From Hydractinia symbiolongicarpus (Eukaryota > Cnidaria > Hydrozoa > Anthoathecata > Hydractiniidae): DNA of 64,000 nucleotides. The notes beneath the pieces are model-generated. The model had not been told where the DNA came from and did not search any database. It saw only the letters and a list, made by a program, of their open reading frames with translations. Location of the stretch: assembly GCF_029227915.1 (NCBI RefSeq), contig NC_079887.1:16799650-16863649 (forward strand), written 5' to 3'. Position 1 is the stretch's first letter. Each line of letters starts with the position of its first letter. Positions 25,069 to 37,705 of the stretch are shown here, piece after piece. A program made the position numbers and the translations under genes.

Positions 25069-28000
25069 TCTCGGCTTAACGTCCGTTTTCCATGCTAGCA
25101 TGGGTTGGACGGGGTATATTAATGACCCTCTTCCAATCTGATCTAGACTGTGTTAGATCTAAACTCAACTTCTTCTCTATTAAGTCTGTCCTTATAACCT
25201 CCTGCCAAGTCTTTCTCGGTCTGCCTCTGGGCTTTGCCCCAGGAACTATCAAGTCTCTACACTTTCTTACCCAATTATCCTCCTCCATTCTTTCCAAGTG
25301 CCCCAGCCAATTCAATCTTCTTATCTGGATAACATCTTTAATTCTACAGAGACTTAGCCTGCTTCTTAGCTCATCTGAACTCTTTCTGTCTCTCAGACTG
25401 GCATTACACATCCACCTAACCATTCTCATATCATATCATTTTGCGACATTTTAACGACGTTTTACTTGTAAATTCTGTTTAAGTAAGGTTGCTACTTTGA
25501 AGGTTTGACCGTGAAAAGTCCACTTTGTTCTCCATCGGATAGCAACGAAGGAGAACATTCTGACCGCAAGAATACATGATAGCAGCCTCACAAAGGTTCC
25601 TTTAGAAGTTATTTTACTCACCCAAAACGCCTATACTTTTTACGGTGTATGTGGCTTATCAGCACCCTCGTTGATAAAATTACACAGGGCAGGATAAAAG
25701 TTTTTTGTTGCTTCTGAAAAAAGGGACTCTAATGAAAGCACTATTTTGTGCAGCTCTAGCTTGATAGCTGTAGTACAAGTGAGAGTAGTTTTACGACTAT
25801 TAACTTATAAAATGCAAGAATTTAAAAATAAGTATTTAGCTCCCTAGCTACATCATTAAAGCTATTACGACAAGCCAGACCATCGGGAAGGGAAGACCAA
25901 CAAAATGCAAGCAGTTTTAGTCATGGCCATACACGGAATGTTCTGTTCTTGATTGACTTTAAATTGTGATGCATTTATAAATTGCGGCCTTTGGATCAAC
26001 GCCATAAACCGTTCTGAGTTTAATTTCATATAAAATATAAGTAATCCTTCTACTTACTGTTAACAAGTTTCGAAACAACTTGGACAAAGAAAAACAAACT
26101 TTTTCTTGAAGATAAATTCACGTGGGCTGCAGTGACATTTAAGCATATTAAACGAGACAATATTACAAAGCTTTAAATTAACATAACAAAAGAATCTCGA
26201 TTAATATTTTTTATGGCAGTCAAATCTTCAGAGACAACAAAGAAACCGAGACAAGATAAGTTTTGCTCGATCAGTGTTATTTTTGTCTTGATGGTACCAA
26301 ACACACAGGTTGTGTTATATCAAACCTAGGTTGGATGTTCGAGCCGAAGTTCCCCCGCGAAGTTGAGAGTAAGAAAAAAACTTCTCCCATACACATAAAA
26401 CAAACACTATATACCCGCGGTCCACTAAATGTGCGCCCCTTCGGCGGGGCGCAATTACATATACTCCCTTCTTATAATTTGGTGACACGTTAAGGCTAAG
26501 GGTTAAATATTTTTTGTGTTAAACATACTCTTGGTTATGGGGAAGGGTACTTGTTGAGGATGGAGGTAGGTAACTTGTAGTTGTGAAGGGTCTTAATAAA
26601 TTGAAGTGGTGGGTTTTTATTCTTTGACCTGTAATAGGGTAGGGTTAGCAATAGTTGGGGGAAGGGTTAGTTTCCATTCAAATTTTGTTTAAAAGTAGTT
26701 TAAACAAAATGTCAAAGACAACTTATTTCTTGAGTCGCGTGTATGCATGTGTTCCTTATGATGACTTTGAAGACTGTTATGGAAGTATAAAAAAAGATAA
26801 TTTCTATCATTCTAATATTTTTAACATGGAGATGTGAATAGATTTAAAAATGGGAGGTAAGGTAATATTTCCTGATTTTTGTGTTGTCTTCCCTACAATT
26901 CGGTTATAAAAAGTATTTGTTATTAACTACTCAGACGAACAAGAAATTATTTTTTAAAATTCTATTATGACTCATGACATGGAGGGAAGTCTGAAAAAAA
27001 CAGCCAAAATCTCATGTTAGAACTGGTTTAAATACTTAGTCCTCAACAACTTACAAAGCGTAAGTACTAAAACAAGCAACACTTATGTATAAATTCAGGA
27101 AAAGAATTGAACTTAGAGGAAACGTTATTAAAGGGATCAATATGTAACTATGTTGGGAATATTATTTTAATACTCTAATATACAGATAACCACGCCTCTT
27201 TGATAAAGATGTGAAAAAACAAAAACTAAAATGGTTATGTCAGTAGACTTTATATAATCTAAAACATCTCGTCTGTAAATTACATATATTCTTGTCTGCA
27301 AAATAGACGTATTAAGAATGCACTTTAAATAAGTTTTAATAATAAATAAATAATAATTACAACACAAACAATGTATAAAGTGAAGATTTCAGTTGCAATT
27401 ATTAATAGCAAAATCTCATTATTTTTCTAAAAATAGTGAGTTACATTATTTTATTTGTTTTGCGTTTTTGTTTGTTCAGGTTTAGCTTGGGTATGCAAGT
27501 GGACAACGAATGGCTCACTGACCGCGTATCAAGGTCATGGAATACCCGAGTTTCGAAATGATGCAAGTTTTCTCCACGCCTTTATAAACAAGCATGCACA
27601 TGCGTTGGATTATATTGATTATGAAAATGTCATACCAAAAGGGGCTATTGAATTTGCGAAAGAAAAAAAGGTATATTTTCAAGATGGATCATCGTGCGAA
27701 ATAGATGTTATCATCCAGTGTACTGGATATGACGCAACGTTTCCGTTCTTACCACCTGCTTACAACAAAATGGTCCTAACTGACCTTTACAAGTTCGTTT
27801 ATCCCGTACTAGATCCTTCACTGGCGTTTGTCGGGTATGTTCGTCCTATTGTTGGATCTATTCCAGGCATTGCAGAGATGCAAGCTAGATGGGTGTGCAG
27901 AGTCATAAGTGGTAGGGTGGACTTACCTTCGTCAAATGAAAGAACAAAAGTGTTTAAAAAAGACCAATTGTTTTGGAGTGGGTACTTTAAAAACACTTCT

Positions 28001-28420
28001 CGAAGAATTGGTACACTCGTAGAAGGTTACACATACCTAGATCAAATTGCAAAGCTAAGTAATTGTTACCCAGATTACTGGGCATTGTTTAAAAATAATC
28101 CCAAAGCGTGGTTCACAGCGTATTTTGCACCCTACAACGGATGCTCGTTCCTCTTGAATGATTCAAACAAAAGAGACGAATCGATAGAAACTTTAAGTAG
28201 ACATAGCAGAGACACGATTACGGCTTTTAATTTGATAACCATAATTTTGTGTCGACTTTTTATGTTTGATTGGTTTTGTGACGTCCTGGGCACTATAAAA
28301 TATCAGATACAAATCAACAAAATGTGGCACAAAATGCGTACCTGGAAAATTATACGTCTGCTTGATTATGCATGGTGCACGCCAAAGCGATATTTATTTG
28401 ACAATAAAACAAGAACATAA
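22482..28420 (+). CDS. flavin-containing monooxygenase (two coding exons)
   Basis: Coding exons 22488-23241 and 27480-28420 join in phase 1 across a 4238-bp intron to give about 564 residues, normal for animal FMOs. The FAD site GSGWSG is at residues 15-20, with EKRDDIGG near 38-45. The conserved SDFPMPE segment follows at about 74-80. The NADPH site GGGETA is at 187-192. The FMO signature around H167 is a variant, with Tyr in place of the first Phe. CTGYD at about 332-335 matches the second conserved C-terminal signature. A hydrophobic tail near the C-terminus fits ER anchoring. FMOs use NADPH and O2 to oxygenate soft nucleophiles such as amines and sulfides. A TTTACAG acceptor ends at 22481, six bases before the ATG, so an upstream 5' UTR exon is likely. 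Confidence 0.9.
25030..25445 (-). mobile_element. 3' tail of a non-LTR retrotransposon (LINE), dead
   Basis: A 117-codon minus-strand frame (25076-25429) carries the C-terminal LINE signature: WLGHLERM, then a CR-rich spacer, then GRPRKTW. The frame is followed by a short 3' UTR and a (ATG)n repeat on the minus strand, seen as (CAT)n at 25039-25068, a common LINE tail. Everything upstream, including the RT core, is missing. It is antisense to the host FMO gene. Confidence 0.75.
25039..25068. repeat. (CAT)n microsatellite at LINE 3' end
   Basis: Ten CAT units abut the 3' end of the minus-strand LINE relic and probably derive from its tail. Confidence 0.9.
26432..26453. other. GC-rich 8-bp hairpin
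   Basis: TGCGCCCC, a six-base loop TTCGGC, then GGGGCGCA form a perfect stem in otherwise AT-rich intron DNA. It could be the end structure of a mobile element, but no terminal repeats were found around it. Confidence 0.6.
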
Positions 28421-31400
28421 AAAAAGACTTAGTAAAGAGGCTACTTGGACCAAGATTCTTTCCAACGAATTTATATACACATTCATTGGTGTATGCACTT
28501 TGTTAGTGTGATAATTGGAAAAGTTAATTTGAATTGACAGACATACTTTTTCAAAACAAATAGAAATGTGGTTGTCCTTAAGGTGACAGTAACCCTTTAT
28601 TAGCTGTCCAAATAGCTGAATTATTTACTCAGTGTTTATTTATAACTTTAATTTTTTTACTATTTTCTTAAAATATAGGCCTTAATACATAACAAAATGA
28701 TTTAAATTAACACTAAAATTGCTGAGTCAGCAGAAATTTCTATTAAAAAATGTATCATAAACAAGAAAAAAAATCGGCTTCTACGAGCTCAAATTTTTTA
28801 CAATCTCGTTATTTTTCATCAGCTTCTGGTTTCAAATGAACCTTGGGTTAACCCTGTTAAAACGGTGTGCGGATTTTTTTTGTTCATTCTTATTTTTTTA
28901 ACAATAGCCTTTTGTTTTTTTCTAAAGATTCTTTGTTAGAATCCCCTGCTGCATCGAACACTGTTAAAAGAAAAATATTACGAATTACGGAGTTTCATAC
29001 CGCGAAGGTCTGGGCACTAGCAAAGCGCTTGTAGGGACAAATTTTTATATCCCCCGCAGAGCGTAAGGCATTTGCTAAGAAAAACATGCATGAGAACATG
29101 AGAATTATTCAATTTTTCCTTTGTATTTTTAATTCTTTAAACTGGTGCGATATATTGATTTTACAATCATTTAAAGGAAGGATACTCAGTATTGATATAA
29201 GATTGTATTTTATGAAGGTTCAAGACCTAAACTTGGTTATTAATTTAATTGCTTCAAGTTGTGAGGTACACTCATCATGAAAAGTTGGCAGTCAAAAGAG
29301 AAAGAAACCTTATTTTGGTAGCTAGTTACATCACAAGTTTTAATATTGTCTTAAAAATATCACAGTGTTGATCAAAGAGGGATTGCTAGCATGTCATTCA
29401 AGATTTATATAGCTACTAGTACAGCCAAAATAATGTAGCTCATTAAAGACAAGTAAAGACAAGTTTTTTTTCTAAACTAATAGTTTCATGCCCATTAAAA
29501 AGATACCTAGCTAGCTATAATATTGAAAAACAATTCCAAAATTTCTTATTTTGTGTTTGCTAGGAAACTTTACTTTACTAACCAGGGCGAAGCTACCTCC
29601 ATTTTTTATAAACCAAAATAAAAATTGTCAAAAAGCTGGCTGTATCCGTCTCGTTGTAGTTTTTGTTAGCTAGGGGTCACACTTGGTCACTCATATATAT
29701 CGTAGCCTTATTCATAGAGTATTCAGATATATAGGTAGGAAAGTGCCCAGATGCTAAAAATAGGATCATAAAAACTCATTTCTAATATCACTCAACTTAA
29801 CAGTGCAGTTCAAACACCAACTTAGCCTTAAAAATTGCTACACCTCAATTTTGCATTGGAATAATTTTAATCTGTAAAGTACAAAGTTTCGACCGCTGCG
29901 AAATATAAAATAAAATAATATACTGTGGTTAAAATAAACAAATTTAATGGAAAGTAACTCTTTAAACAAATTTAGTGACTTTAACTGTTTTCGTCAAATA
30001 TTTTCGGTTGCCAAATTTTTCTTATGTAAATGTACCAAAATTACTATAGCTATCATAAAATTATAAAAGTGGACCTTGCCTAAATTTATTCTTGCATTTC
30101 ACCAATTAAGAACACAGTAATACAGTGTAACATGCTATTATATATATCCCTTCCTAGCTAGTAATGTAATATTTATATACAATAATTTCTAACGAAAAGT
30201 CAAAGCCAGTCATTATATCATTGAAGTGTGTATTTTATTTTCAGTCGATTTCATCTGTGCTCTTTTTTATATAACTAGTTAGCTATACTTTGGAAATAAA
30301 TCCTTTATTAAATGCTCTTCCACGTTAATCCATGCCAAACTTGCAGATCCATAGCTAGCTAGCTATAGCTTACTGTAAAAAACTTCCTTTAAGTCTCTAT
30401 AGCTAGCTGTAATTTTTATTTCTTCTTGCCAAAGTGCACTGATAATGATAGAATAGTGTTTCTTTTTAACCATTACTTCATTCCTCAAAACACAAAATGT
30501 ATGGTATATGTGGCTTGCAACTTCAGGAAGCTATCCCCTAAAACCAACATCAACAATATGTCTTCTCTTGCCTCTCTATAAAAGTCAGTAATTTAAATTT
30601 TCTTCGATTCCAACATCTCACCCATGTTAATATACCACAAAGAGGGTTAGCAACACCATTTAAACGTGTTGTTAAAAAGCAAAACGTCATGTTTTTTGAT
30701 TGGGTGTCCCTAATCTCCAGTGGAGATAAGTATCGTATGTAGAGAAAGGATGTTGTGTGGGTAAAGGGATGACCTAAGGGACAAGGGCTTCATTAGACGC
30801 ACAGGTCTTCTTTCTTATACCGCTTTCTGCTCGGGTAGTGAAATTGATCCGTGATAGAGTCAAAACAACCCGACCTGGCGTAAGCGGTCGGTAAATTTGA
30901 AGGGTCTGTTTATAACGGAAGGGTTACCTCTATATATTTCTTTCTCGATTTGTTTGTTGGCCATGATTAACAGATTTTGTAAGTAATCGATAACAAACCA
31001 CGTGCGATGATTAGCGAGGTGAAAAAGGAAAGGGAAAAATGTGCTTTCTCGTTGCTAAAGAAGACTGAGTCACGTGATTTCATGGGTAAATATAATTGGT
31101 AGGTGAAGGGCACCTGTAATGGTGAGAATTTAATTGGTTGAGAGCACCACTGCGCCTTGGGTAAGTGACGTAATGTACAGTTCGTGAGTAGCGAATATAC
31201 AACAAGGTAGAGGGGCAGTGCTAGAGACGTGGAACAGGCGCGCCTGGGGGTATTCTGAATGAATAGAAAACTAGGCTAACGGCCGAGCTAGCGTCATGTA
31301 CAGTTCTAAAAGCCGTTAAATGTGCACAGCGTTAGTCTTCACTGTAAAGGAATAAAGGAAATGGTGAAGATACTCATACACCCTTCCCTTCCGTGTATAC

Positions 31401-32850
31401 GGACTCTCAAAACGCGGGTCCACCGCAGAGCTGGCTGTATTTGCTGGATTAAAAAAATTTTTTTGATTGGTGAACTACGCGGCGAGTAGGGTCTGGTCAG
31501 GGCCAAGTGCCTAACAAAGGGCCGGGCGAACTGAAATAAACTAGCCAAAGGAGCAATTAAAATCAAAAATAAGACTAAAAACATAAGGGGTTTGATATCA
31601 AAAATTGATGAAATAACAAGAGTTATATTGACAGTCGTGTTATATAATACAAGTATTATGCATAACATGTTAATTCGTTACAAATAGAATAATATCCATT
31701 TTATTTGATCCGTACATAATCCGTTCATAAGGATATCGCCGGTATCGCAGTAAGTTACTTCAGTAAAACATCAACAGTGATGGCGGTTAGCTAGGTTACA
31801 TTCTCATGTTGTATCACCCAGGGTGTCATTAGTAAATACAAATAATGTTATTCCTCAAACGTATTATCCAACAGAGATTCGAAGTACTACTGAGAGTGAT
31901 GAAAACAATGACGAAAGTAACGAGGATGAAGACGAAACTAATAGCGTTAATTAAATGAAATGTTTTTGTGATAAAGGTGTTAAGGGTCTCCCTGGACTAC
32001 AAGCGCACAAAAGAGCATGCAGAGCATGCAGATTTGGCATATTGGAAAAGTGGGACCCGGGACCCTTGGCCTGCACTCGAGACCCAGTATTCTGGAGCCA
32101 GGACACAGAACTCGGGACTTAATATTTGAAAATGCTTAAAAAGCAGACTAATAGAAATACCGAAAGTCAACAACGTTTTTTTCTAGTAAATATAGACAAT
32201 ATAAGCCCTGATAAATAGTATAGATCAAAGAACAAAAATGTAAAAATCGTCAAAGCAGGAAAGGAAACATTATGCTCAAAATTATAGTCGTCACTAGGGT
32301 TAAGTATAATACACAATGTGATGTGAAGAATAAAACCTCGTTAAGGTGGTTCCCCTAGAATTGTCATTTAGCTGTTTTCTGACAGCAAATTCATCTTAGA
32401 AAACCGTGGTAAGTAGAGCTTTTGACAAATTTAGGTTTTTATTGCGCATTCTGCAACTTTTCCAACCAACCACAAATATAAGTGCATAGCAACGCCCGTA
32501 GCAACCATTTTCGCATTTTTAGACAGCTTTTTTTCCCAACCGTCGATGTTTAATTCCTTGCAATAGATAGATGATACTTTAGGGCCTCCTAGGACAATAT
32601 ATGACAGTTCTAAATATTAAATGTGGTGTTCCACAAGCATTCAAAAAGCTGTCCTAACGACGCACCCTCTGAAGTGAACTTTGGTGTTTTACAGGTCGAA
32701 ATAGTGCTGGCGTACACCTTTTGTCAATCCACAAGTCAAAAATGTCCGTAAAATAATCTTTAAACAAGTTTTTTAACGTTTAAGTTCGGAATCCACGCGA
32801 AACAAGAATTCTCAAGATCGAAGCACCCACGCCTTACAATTTCTTCTGTG
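28421..32850. other. intergenic, no confident gene
   Basis: This interval holds the FMO 3' region, then AT-rich DNA with many TAGCTAGC-like words near 29510, 30350 and 30400. A 109-codon minus frame at 31339-31668 has a hydrophobic start but no recognisable domain. A short plus-strand frame at about 31782-31954 ends in a Glu/Asp/Asn-rich tail and could be the end of a broken gene. Neither is claimed as real. Confidence 0.4.
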
Positions 32851-32852
32851 GA

Positions 32853-33922
32853 TTTTTTTTTTTTTTTTTTTTATTTTTTTTTTTCGCCAAAAGATATTTA
32901 CATACAACTATTTCAAAATTACAGATACAAGTTCTACATACACATAAGTACAAGCATAAATTTCTACATTGGGATATATAAATATACATACATAACTGTA
33001 TCACGTACGTAGAATAAAATGGCAGGAGTAAGTAGAAGACTATGCAGTCTTATCATCTCACACCTTACATAGCCGTCATTAAAAAGAGCGTCAAATAAAA
33101 ATTGATAATTAAAAACTTAATAAAATATTAAATGTTATGTTAAATAAAAGAAAGCGTTTAATTATCACACGTAGTGTTGTTTCAGAAAAAGACTTGTTCG
33201 TTATTACTTCGTAACAGCTGATTTCTTAGTGCAATTTTAAATTGTTTTGTAGATGGAATGCTTTTTATCTCATCGTTTAGAAGCATGCTCCAGAGTTTTG
33301 GGCCTCGGTTTGATATTGAAAATTTTGTTACATTAGATATGATTTTTGGCCGAAGGAAATTATTACCTGAAAATCTAGTTGGATATTTATGTTGAACTTT
33401 CTTAAATAATGTAATGAATATATTTGGTGCTATTAAATTTTTAATCTTATACATGAAAATAAGGACTTGAAAAATGTTAAGCTGACATACATTAAGAATA
33501 CCCAGCTCTTTTAGCAATGGTCTAGAATGGGAACATTTGTTCTGTCGTAATATAATCCTACTGGCATGTTTTTGCTGAATGTGCAGTTTTTTTAATTTTG
33601 TTATATTAGTGCTACCCCATGCAATGTTTGCATAGTTTAAATAGCAGTGTATAAAGGAAAAATATATGCTTCTTAAGCAGTTCTTATTCAAAGCGAAACT
33701 GGCTTTATATAAGATTCCTAAGCTTTTGGAAACTTTGTTTTCCACTAATTTAATATGTTCTCTCCAAGTTAAATTTTCGTCTAGGAGAACTCCAAGAAAT
33801 TTCATTGAATATTCTCTTCTTACGTTTACATGATCAATAACTAATCCAGGTAACCTAAGAGGTATTTTATCTTTTTTACTAAGTTTGTGAAAAAGGGTAT
33901 ATCTAGCAGGCATTAATACCAC
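32853..33922 (-). mobile_element. 5'-truncated LINE (CR1/Jockey-like) with poly(A) tail
   Basis: A 246-residue minus-strand frame (33182-33922) holds the end of a reverse-transcriptase ORF. FLGVLLDENLTW is followed by a Lys-rich helix, then YLNYANIAWGS, then a connector with QKHASRI and SNRGPKLW. This is the usual thumb and post-RT region of CR1/Jockey-type LINEs. The 3' UTR ends in a poly(A) tract, seen as T-runs at 32853-32884. The palm and endonuclease are missing. Its 5' break lies almost against the DIRS-like fragment at 33930, so it may have landed in or replaced that element's 3' part. Confidence 0.8.
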
Positions 33923-33929
33923 CTAGTGT

Positions 33930-35606
33930 TTAAATAAAACCGATTTTCAAATCGAAGTTTTGTCTTTCAGTTATTTCGTCGAGATATTGCCTGTTTTGCC
34001 GTGTTTTAGCTTTTCTGTCGTCCAAAAAATACCGCATCAGTTCTCTGGAAGACGAATCAGCCTTGCGAAAATGCGCTTCACTCAATCCATACATGTGACC
34101 CTTTAGGAACAAAGGCGGCAATGTAGGTAAAATAACGGCCAAAAAGTACGCTGATTTCCAAAGTGGTACGAGAACTGTTCCACTGGATTTGCAAATCCTC
34201 AGGTGACGCAAAACTGATCCGACTAAATTAATGGGTGGACAAATCCAGTTATTTTCACAACTCCAATTTTCCGTAAAAGCGTCAACTGCAGTAGTCCCTG
34301 GACAAAAAAATTTCGAATTAAATTTACTTATCTTTTTATTTTTGTCATTTGCGAATTTATCTACTGTGAATAGTCCGTACAAACGGTTTAGAAAAACAAA
34401 TGTCTTATTAGCAATGCTCCAATTATTCGAATCATTTACTCTACTTAATTCATCTGCTAGTTTGTTTTGTTCTCTAGGTACTCACTGAGGAATTAATTTT
34501 ATATTCTTTTGCATGCACATTGAAAAAATATCAATGGCTATATCTTGTAAGTGCTTTTTGCGACTACGGACTAATAAAATACGGGAAGCATTCAAGTTAT
34601 GGACGTACACTTAACTGATTCTTTTGTAAGTAAATCACTGAAACTTAGCAAAACATTTTTAATTGCTAAAAGTTCCCTGGTAGTCGAACTAGTGCTACGA
34701 TCAAAATATGAAAATTTTTCAGTGCAAATCTTTCTACTCAAACGCTCACAGATAAAACCTCTGTATCTGAAATCACTACCATTACTACCTACTTACCATC
34801 ACTACCAATCACTACTATTTTTGACGTAATCGGTTTGGGTTTATACGTAAGACCGTTACATTCTTTTATATTGTCTGTCCAAAAAAGCATTTCTGTTTTA
34901 ACTCCGGCGTTTAAAATATTGGTTGATACCATGTTTCGCGGGTTTCGACGAGTGGGACGTGTGAAGAGCCAAACTAAAGGTCCGATAGCTAGGTGCATTG
35001 AAGATAATTGACCAGCGAGTTTTGACATTTGCTTTGCTGAACAATATTTCTTACTCAATATGTTCATGATACTATCAAGTTATTTATTAATTTTTGTTTC
35101 AGGTACAGTAAATGTCATGTTTTTGGTGTCGATAATGGTGCCTAACCATTCACCTACTTGCTTGAGTTGGAAATCGCTTTTAATTTGGTTTGCGACAAAT
35201 CCTGCTGAAAGTAAATGCTACGAATTCCGGCAGCTCTCCATTTTTTAACAAGTGGTCGCAAAACTTTAGTAAAAACATAACAAGCGGAGGCAAGACCAAA
35301 AGGAAGTACGACGAACTGAAAATATCTTGTTTCTCCGTTCGGAAAAGTCCATGCGAATTTATAATGCTCCGGATGAATTTCGATATGATGGTAACCGGAT
35401 TGAAGATCGAATTTTGCAAAATAATCGTTCTTATCAAACATTTCAGATAAAGTAGTCAAATCTTCGTAACGAATTTTATTTAGTTTTGTTCCGCGCTCTA
35501 CGATAGTTAATGGATTACAGCAATAAGGTTTATTAGATACCTCTTGTATATATCCTTTCTCTAAAAGACTAACAATTGCCTGTTCTACAAATTTCGGATG
35601 CCTCAA
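33930..35606 (-). pseudogene. DIRS-like retrotransposon RT/RNase H region, decayed
   Basis: Minus-strand pieces read in order. RT motifs FAKFDLQSGYHH and VLPFGLASACYVFTK lie at 35154-35606. Then follow LAGQLSSMHLAIGP (34789-35067) and broken RNase H text near 34590-34790 containing SSTTRELLAI. Last comes a VDKFANDKN, PGTTAVDAF, ENNWICPP block (33930-34382). This series is typical of DIRS-group elements that use a tyrosine recombinase. The expected RT YxDD box is corrupted near 35215, and several frameshifts and stops separate the pieces. No recombinase gene remains downstream; a LINE lies there instead. Confidence 0.75.
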
Positions 35607-35880
35607 GCTAGAAAGATTATTTAAAACTAACTATATACCCGTGGAAGAATCCATTTTATTTCTTTTTTAATCCATGTAACGGACACGTAAACACACAGCA
35701 GTTCGAATTTTACAATCTGTTTTATTTAATAAGCATAACCTGTACATGGTAAAAAACTGTCACAAGTACATCAGCCGAATTCCCGTGGAAGAAATCCACT
35801 AAATCTCTCATTAAACGATGTAAGGGACACCAAACAGAAATATACAACACAGTAATTTAAATTTTTAAAACTCTAATTTC

Positions 35881-35947
35881 AACCTAGACCCCGTGCTCTT
35901 TGTCTCTTTTATAAAAAGAAAGAGAAAAAAGCCCTGGGATTGAGGTT
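35881..35947. repeat. fold-back hairpin with CCCTGGG-GAGGTT arm
   Basis: The left arm begins AACCTAGACCCC and runs through a CTCTTTGTCTCTTTT tract. The right arm is its imperfect inverse, AAGAAAGAGAAA followed by CCCTGGGATTGAGGTT. About five bases separate the arms. The right-arm word recurs at 49528-49547 as CCCTGGGATCGAGGTTGC, also after a pyrimidine tract. It looks like the end of a mobile-element family. Confidence 0.6.
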
Positions 35948-36057
35948 GCTCACAATCTGCATTATTCTATATTTATTCCCCCTTGAAACAAAACTTTTAA
36001 AAATATAAGCAGTTGCAACAACAAAATAAAAATTAAATAAAAATAAAAATGCAATCA

Positions 36058-36134
36058 AATTCCAATCAGTTCTCTTTGTGACTTTATATAATCGTACGTT
36101 TTCTTCTTCTTTATATATTTCTGACAACAACATT
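36058..36134 (+). repeat. diverged direct repeat, first copy
   Basis: The block matches 37069-37150 in the same orientation. Shared words include TTCCAAT, TTTTTGTGA-like and ATATTTCTGACAACA. The two are about 1 kb apart. They could be old LTR pieces or an ordinary dispersed repeat. Confidence 0.4.
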
Positions 36135-37068
36135 AACTTTTTATACTCGGTATATTGTATATCTACCGTAACAATTCAATCCAAGATATTAAAAGAACAG
36201 TTTACCGTACAGACCCAAAAGAAAATCAATTATTTTGAAACGTGGTGCATGACAACAATGCAGTGTTTTCGAATTTCGTAAACATTGATTTAGTTTTCTT
36301 ACAGTTTTTAAGTTTATTAACATTACGGTTTTTTTATAACGACATAACACTGCATTTCCCACTTTTGTAGCTTTAAAAACAGTAACAATGGTAAAATTAC
36401 TTTTTACAATGTAAATTTTTCTCTAGAATATACACGTTGTATTTTATAAGAATAGTGTTTTTACATTTCAGCCTCAATGTTCTTAACTTTCTTGACAAAA
36501 ACTATCCTAAATAATCTCAATATGTTCTTAGCATGGCTATGGCCTGGAAATATATAATGCCTAAAATAAAGCATGCTATAAGTTACTATTGCTAACTAAT
36601 GGCAATTCTACTATATGTAACGGCCCATTTCTTGGACACAAAAAAGTTCAGTTCGTTTGATATACAACAAAAAAAGTAAACTTCTAATCAATTTTGTGCG
36701 TCACACAAATGTTCATATTTAAAACAAACTATCAAGCTTAGACATATTCTAAGGATATTCTAAACTTCTGACCCATTTTTCAGAGTATATTCTTAAAAAT
36801 AAGTGCTTAAAGAAAATATTTTCCGACTCAAGACGCAACAACAAACTTAATATTTAAGGAGAAAAAGAGCCCTAAAAAAATCGTCATATACACAAATTCA
36901 TTTCTCTATCAAAAAATTTAAACAACACACACCTGTTTTCTTTCGCTTTCTCAGTAGGCCGCTAGGGTTCTCTGAATAAAATCCAACCGATTTTTTACTT
37001 CGATTAATAAATTTCGCTTCATCCCAAGGAGAACGGATTGGAAATGTTTAACTACAAATTTCTGATGC

Positions 37069-37150
37069 ATTTCCAATGAATTCTTTTTGTGATGTTATAT
37101 TATTGTACTTTTTTCTTCGTTTTAAAAAATATTTCTGACAACACTTCTTT
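37069..37150 (+). repeat. diverged direct repeat, second copy
   Basis: Partner of 36058-36134. The best-kept part is the final ATATTTCTGACAACA stretch. Confidence 0.4.
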
Positions 37151-37705
37151 CGATAACAACTGACAACAGTTTGTTTTTTTACATTTTAGATTCGAATTAC
37201 ATTCATATTCGAATGCAATACAACCTCGGTCCCAGAACACAAAAATGGAAAATATAGAAAAACATAAGCTTTAAGCTAACCTCATGATGAGTAGACATTG
37301 ACATGCTTTGTTTAAAAAAACTTTTTTTCAGGATTAATTTGAAAAACAGACAACCTTCTTCGCTTTGGTGTTCTTTTTTCAGTTAATAAACAACTTGTTT
37401 CCGTGAGATACGGCGCACACACTGTAAACCGGGGCTAGAATTAATTTTTTTTAAATTATATATATAAAATATATATTTTAAATTAAATTATTTTATCTAT
37501 AACGACCCCGTGGGGCTTTTAAAACAAACAAAAAACAAATAGAAATATTTAAAAATTTTATTTTTTAAAATAACGAAAGAAAAGAATTAAATGTTTAAAT
37601 AGTAACCCCCTGATTTGCATCTTTTTTAACTCGGTAAATTTTAGCGTAACGCCACCTCGTAAGAAAGTGACCCGTACTTTGCGTGTCGTGGACTCACATG
37701 GTTAT

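Larger units (their letters stand above)
23242..27479 (+). other. 4.2-kb intron of the FMO gene
   Basis: The donor is G/GTAAGT at 23242 and the acceptor TTGTTCAG ends at 27479. Splicing joins a split Gly codon and restores the FMO frame. The intron holds a minus-strand LINE tail (25030-25445), a GC-rich hairpin (26432-26453) and otherwise AT-rich filler. Confidence 0.88.
35607..37705. other. non-coding interval with repeats and fold-back
   Basis: CCCGTGGAAGAATCCA-type words occur at 35638 and 35782. A fold-back hairpin spans 35881-35947. A block at 36058-36134 is repeated in diverged form at 37069-37150; both copies contain ATATTTCTGACAACA. An AT-only palindromic stretch lies near 37440-37500. 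No gene is seen. Confidence 0.45.

Noticed and set aside
26500-26680. G-rich stretch with AGGGTTAG-like words, possibly interstitial telomere repeat
   Set aside because: The words are irregular and never form a tandem TTAGGG array.
31339-31668. 109-codon minus frame with hydrophobic start
   Set aside because: No recognisable domain, no start context and no splice partners; composition like surrounding DNA.
31782-31954. Plus frame ending in an acidic Glu/Asp/Asn-rich tail
   Set aside because: Only about 57 codons, no clear acceptor and no family; could be the end of a broken gene but cannot be supported.
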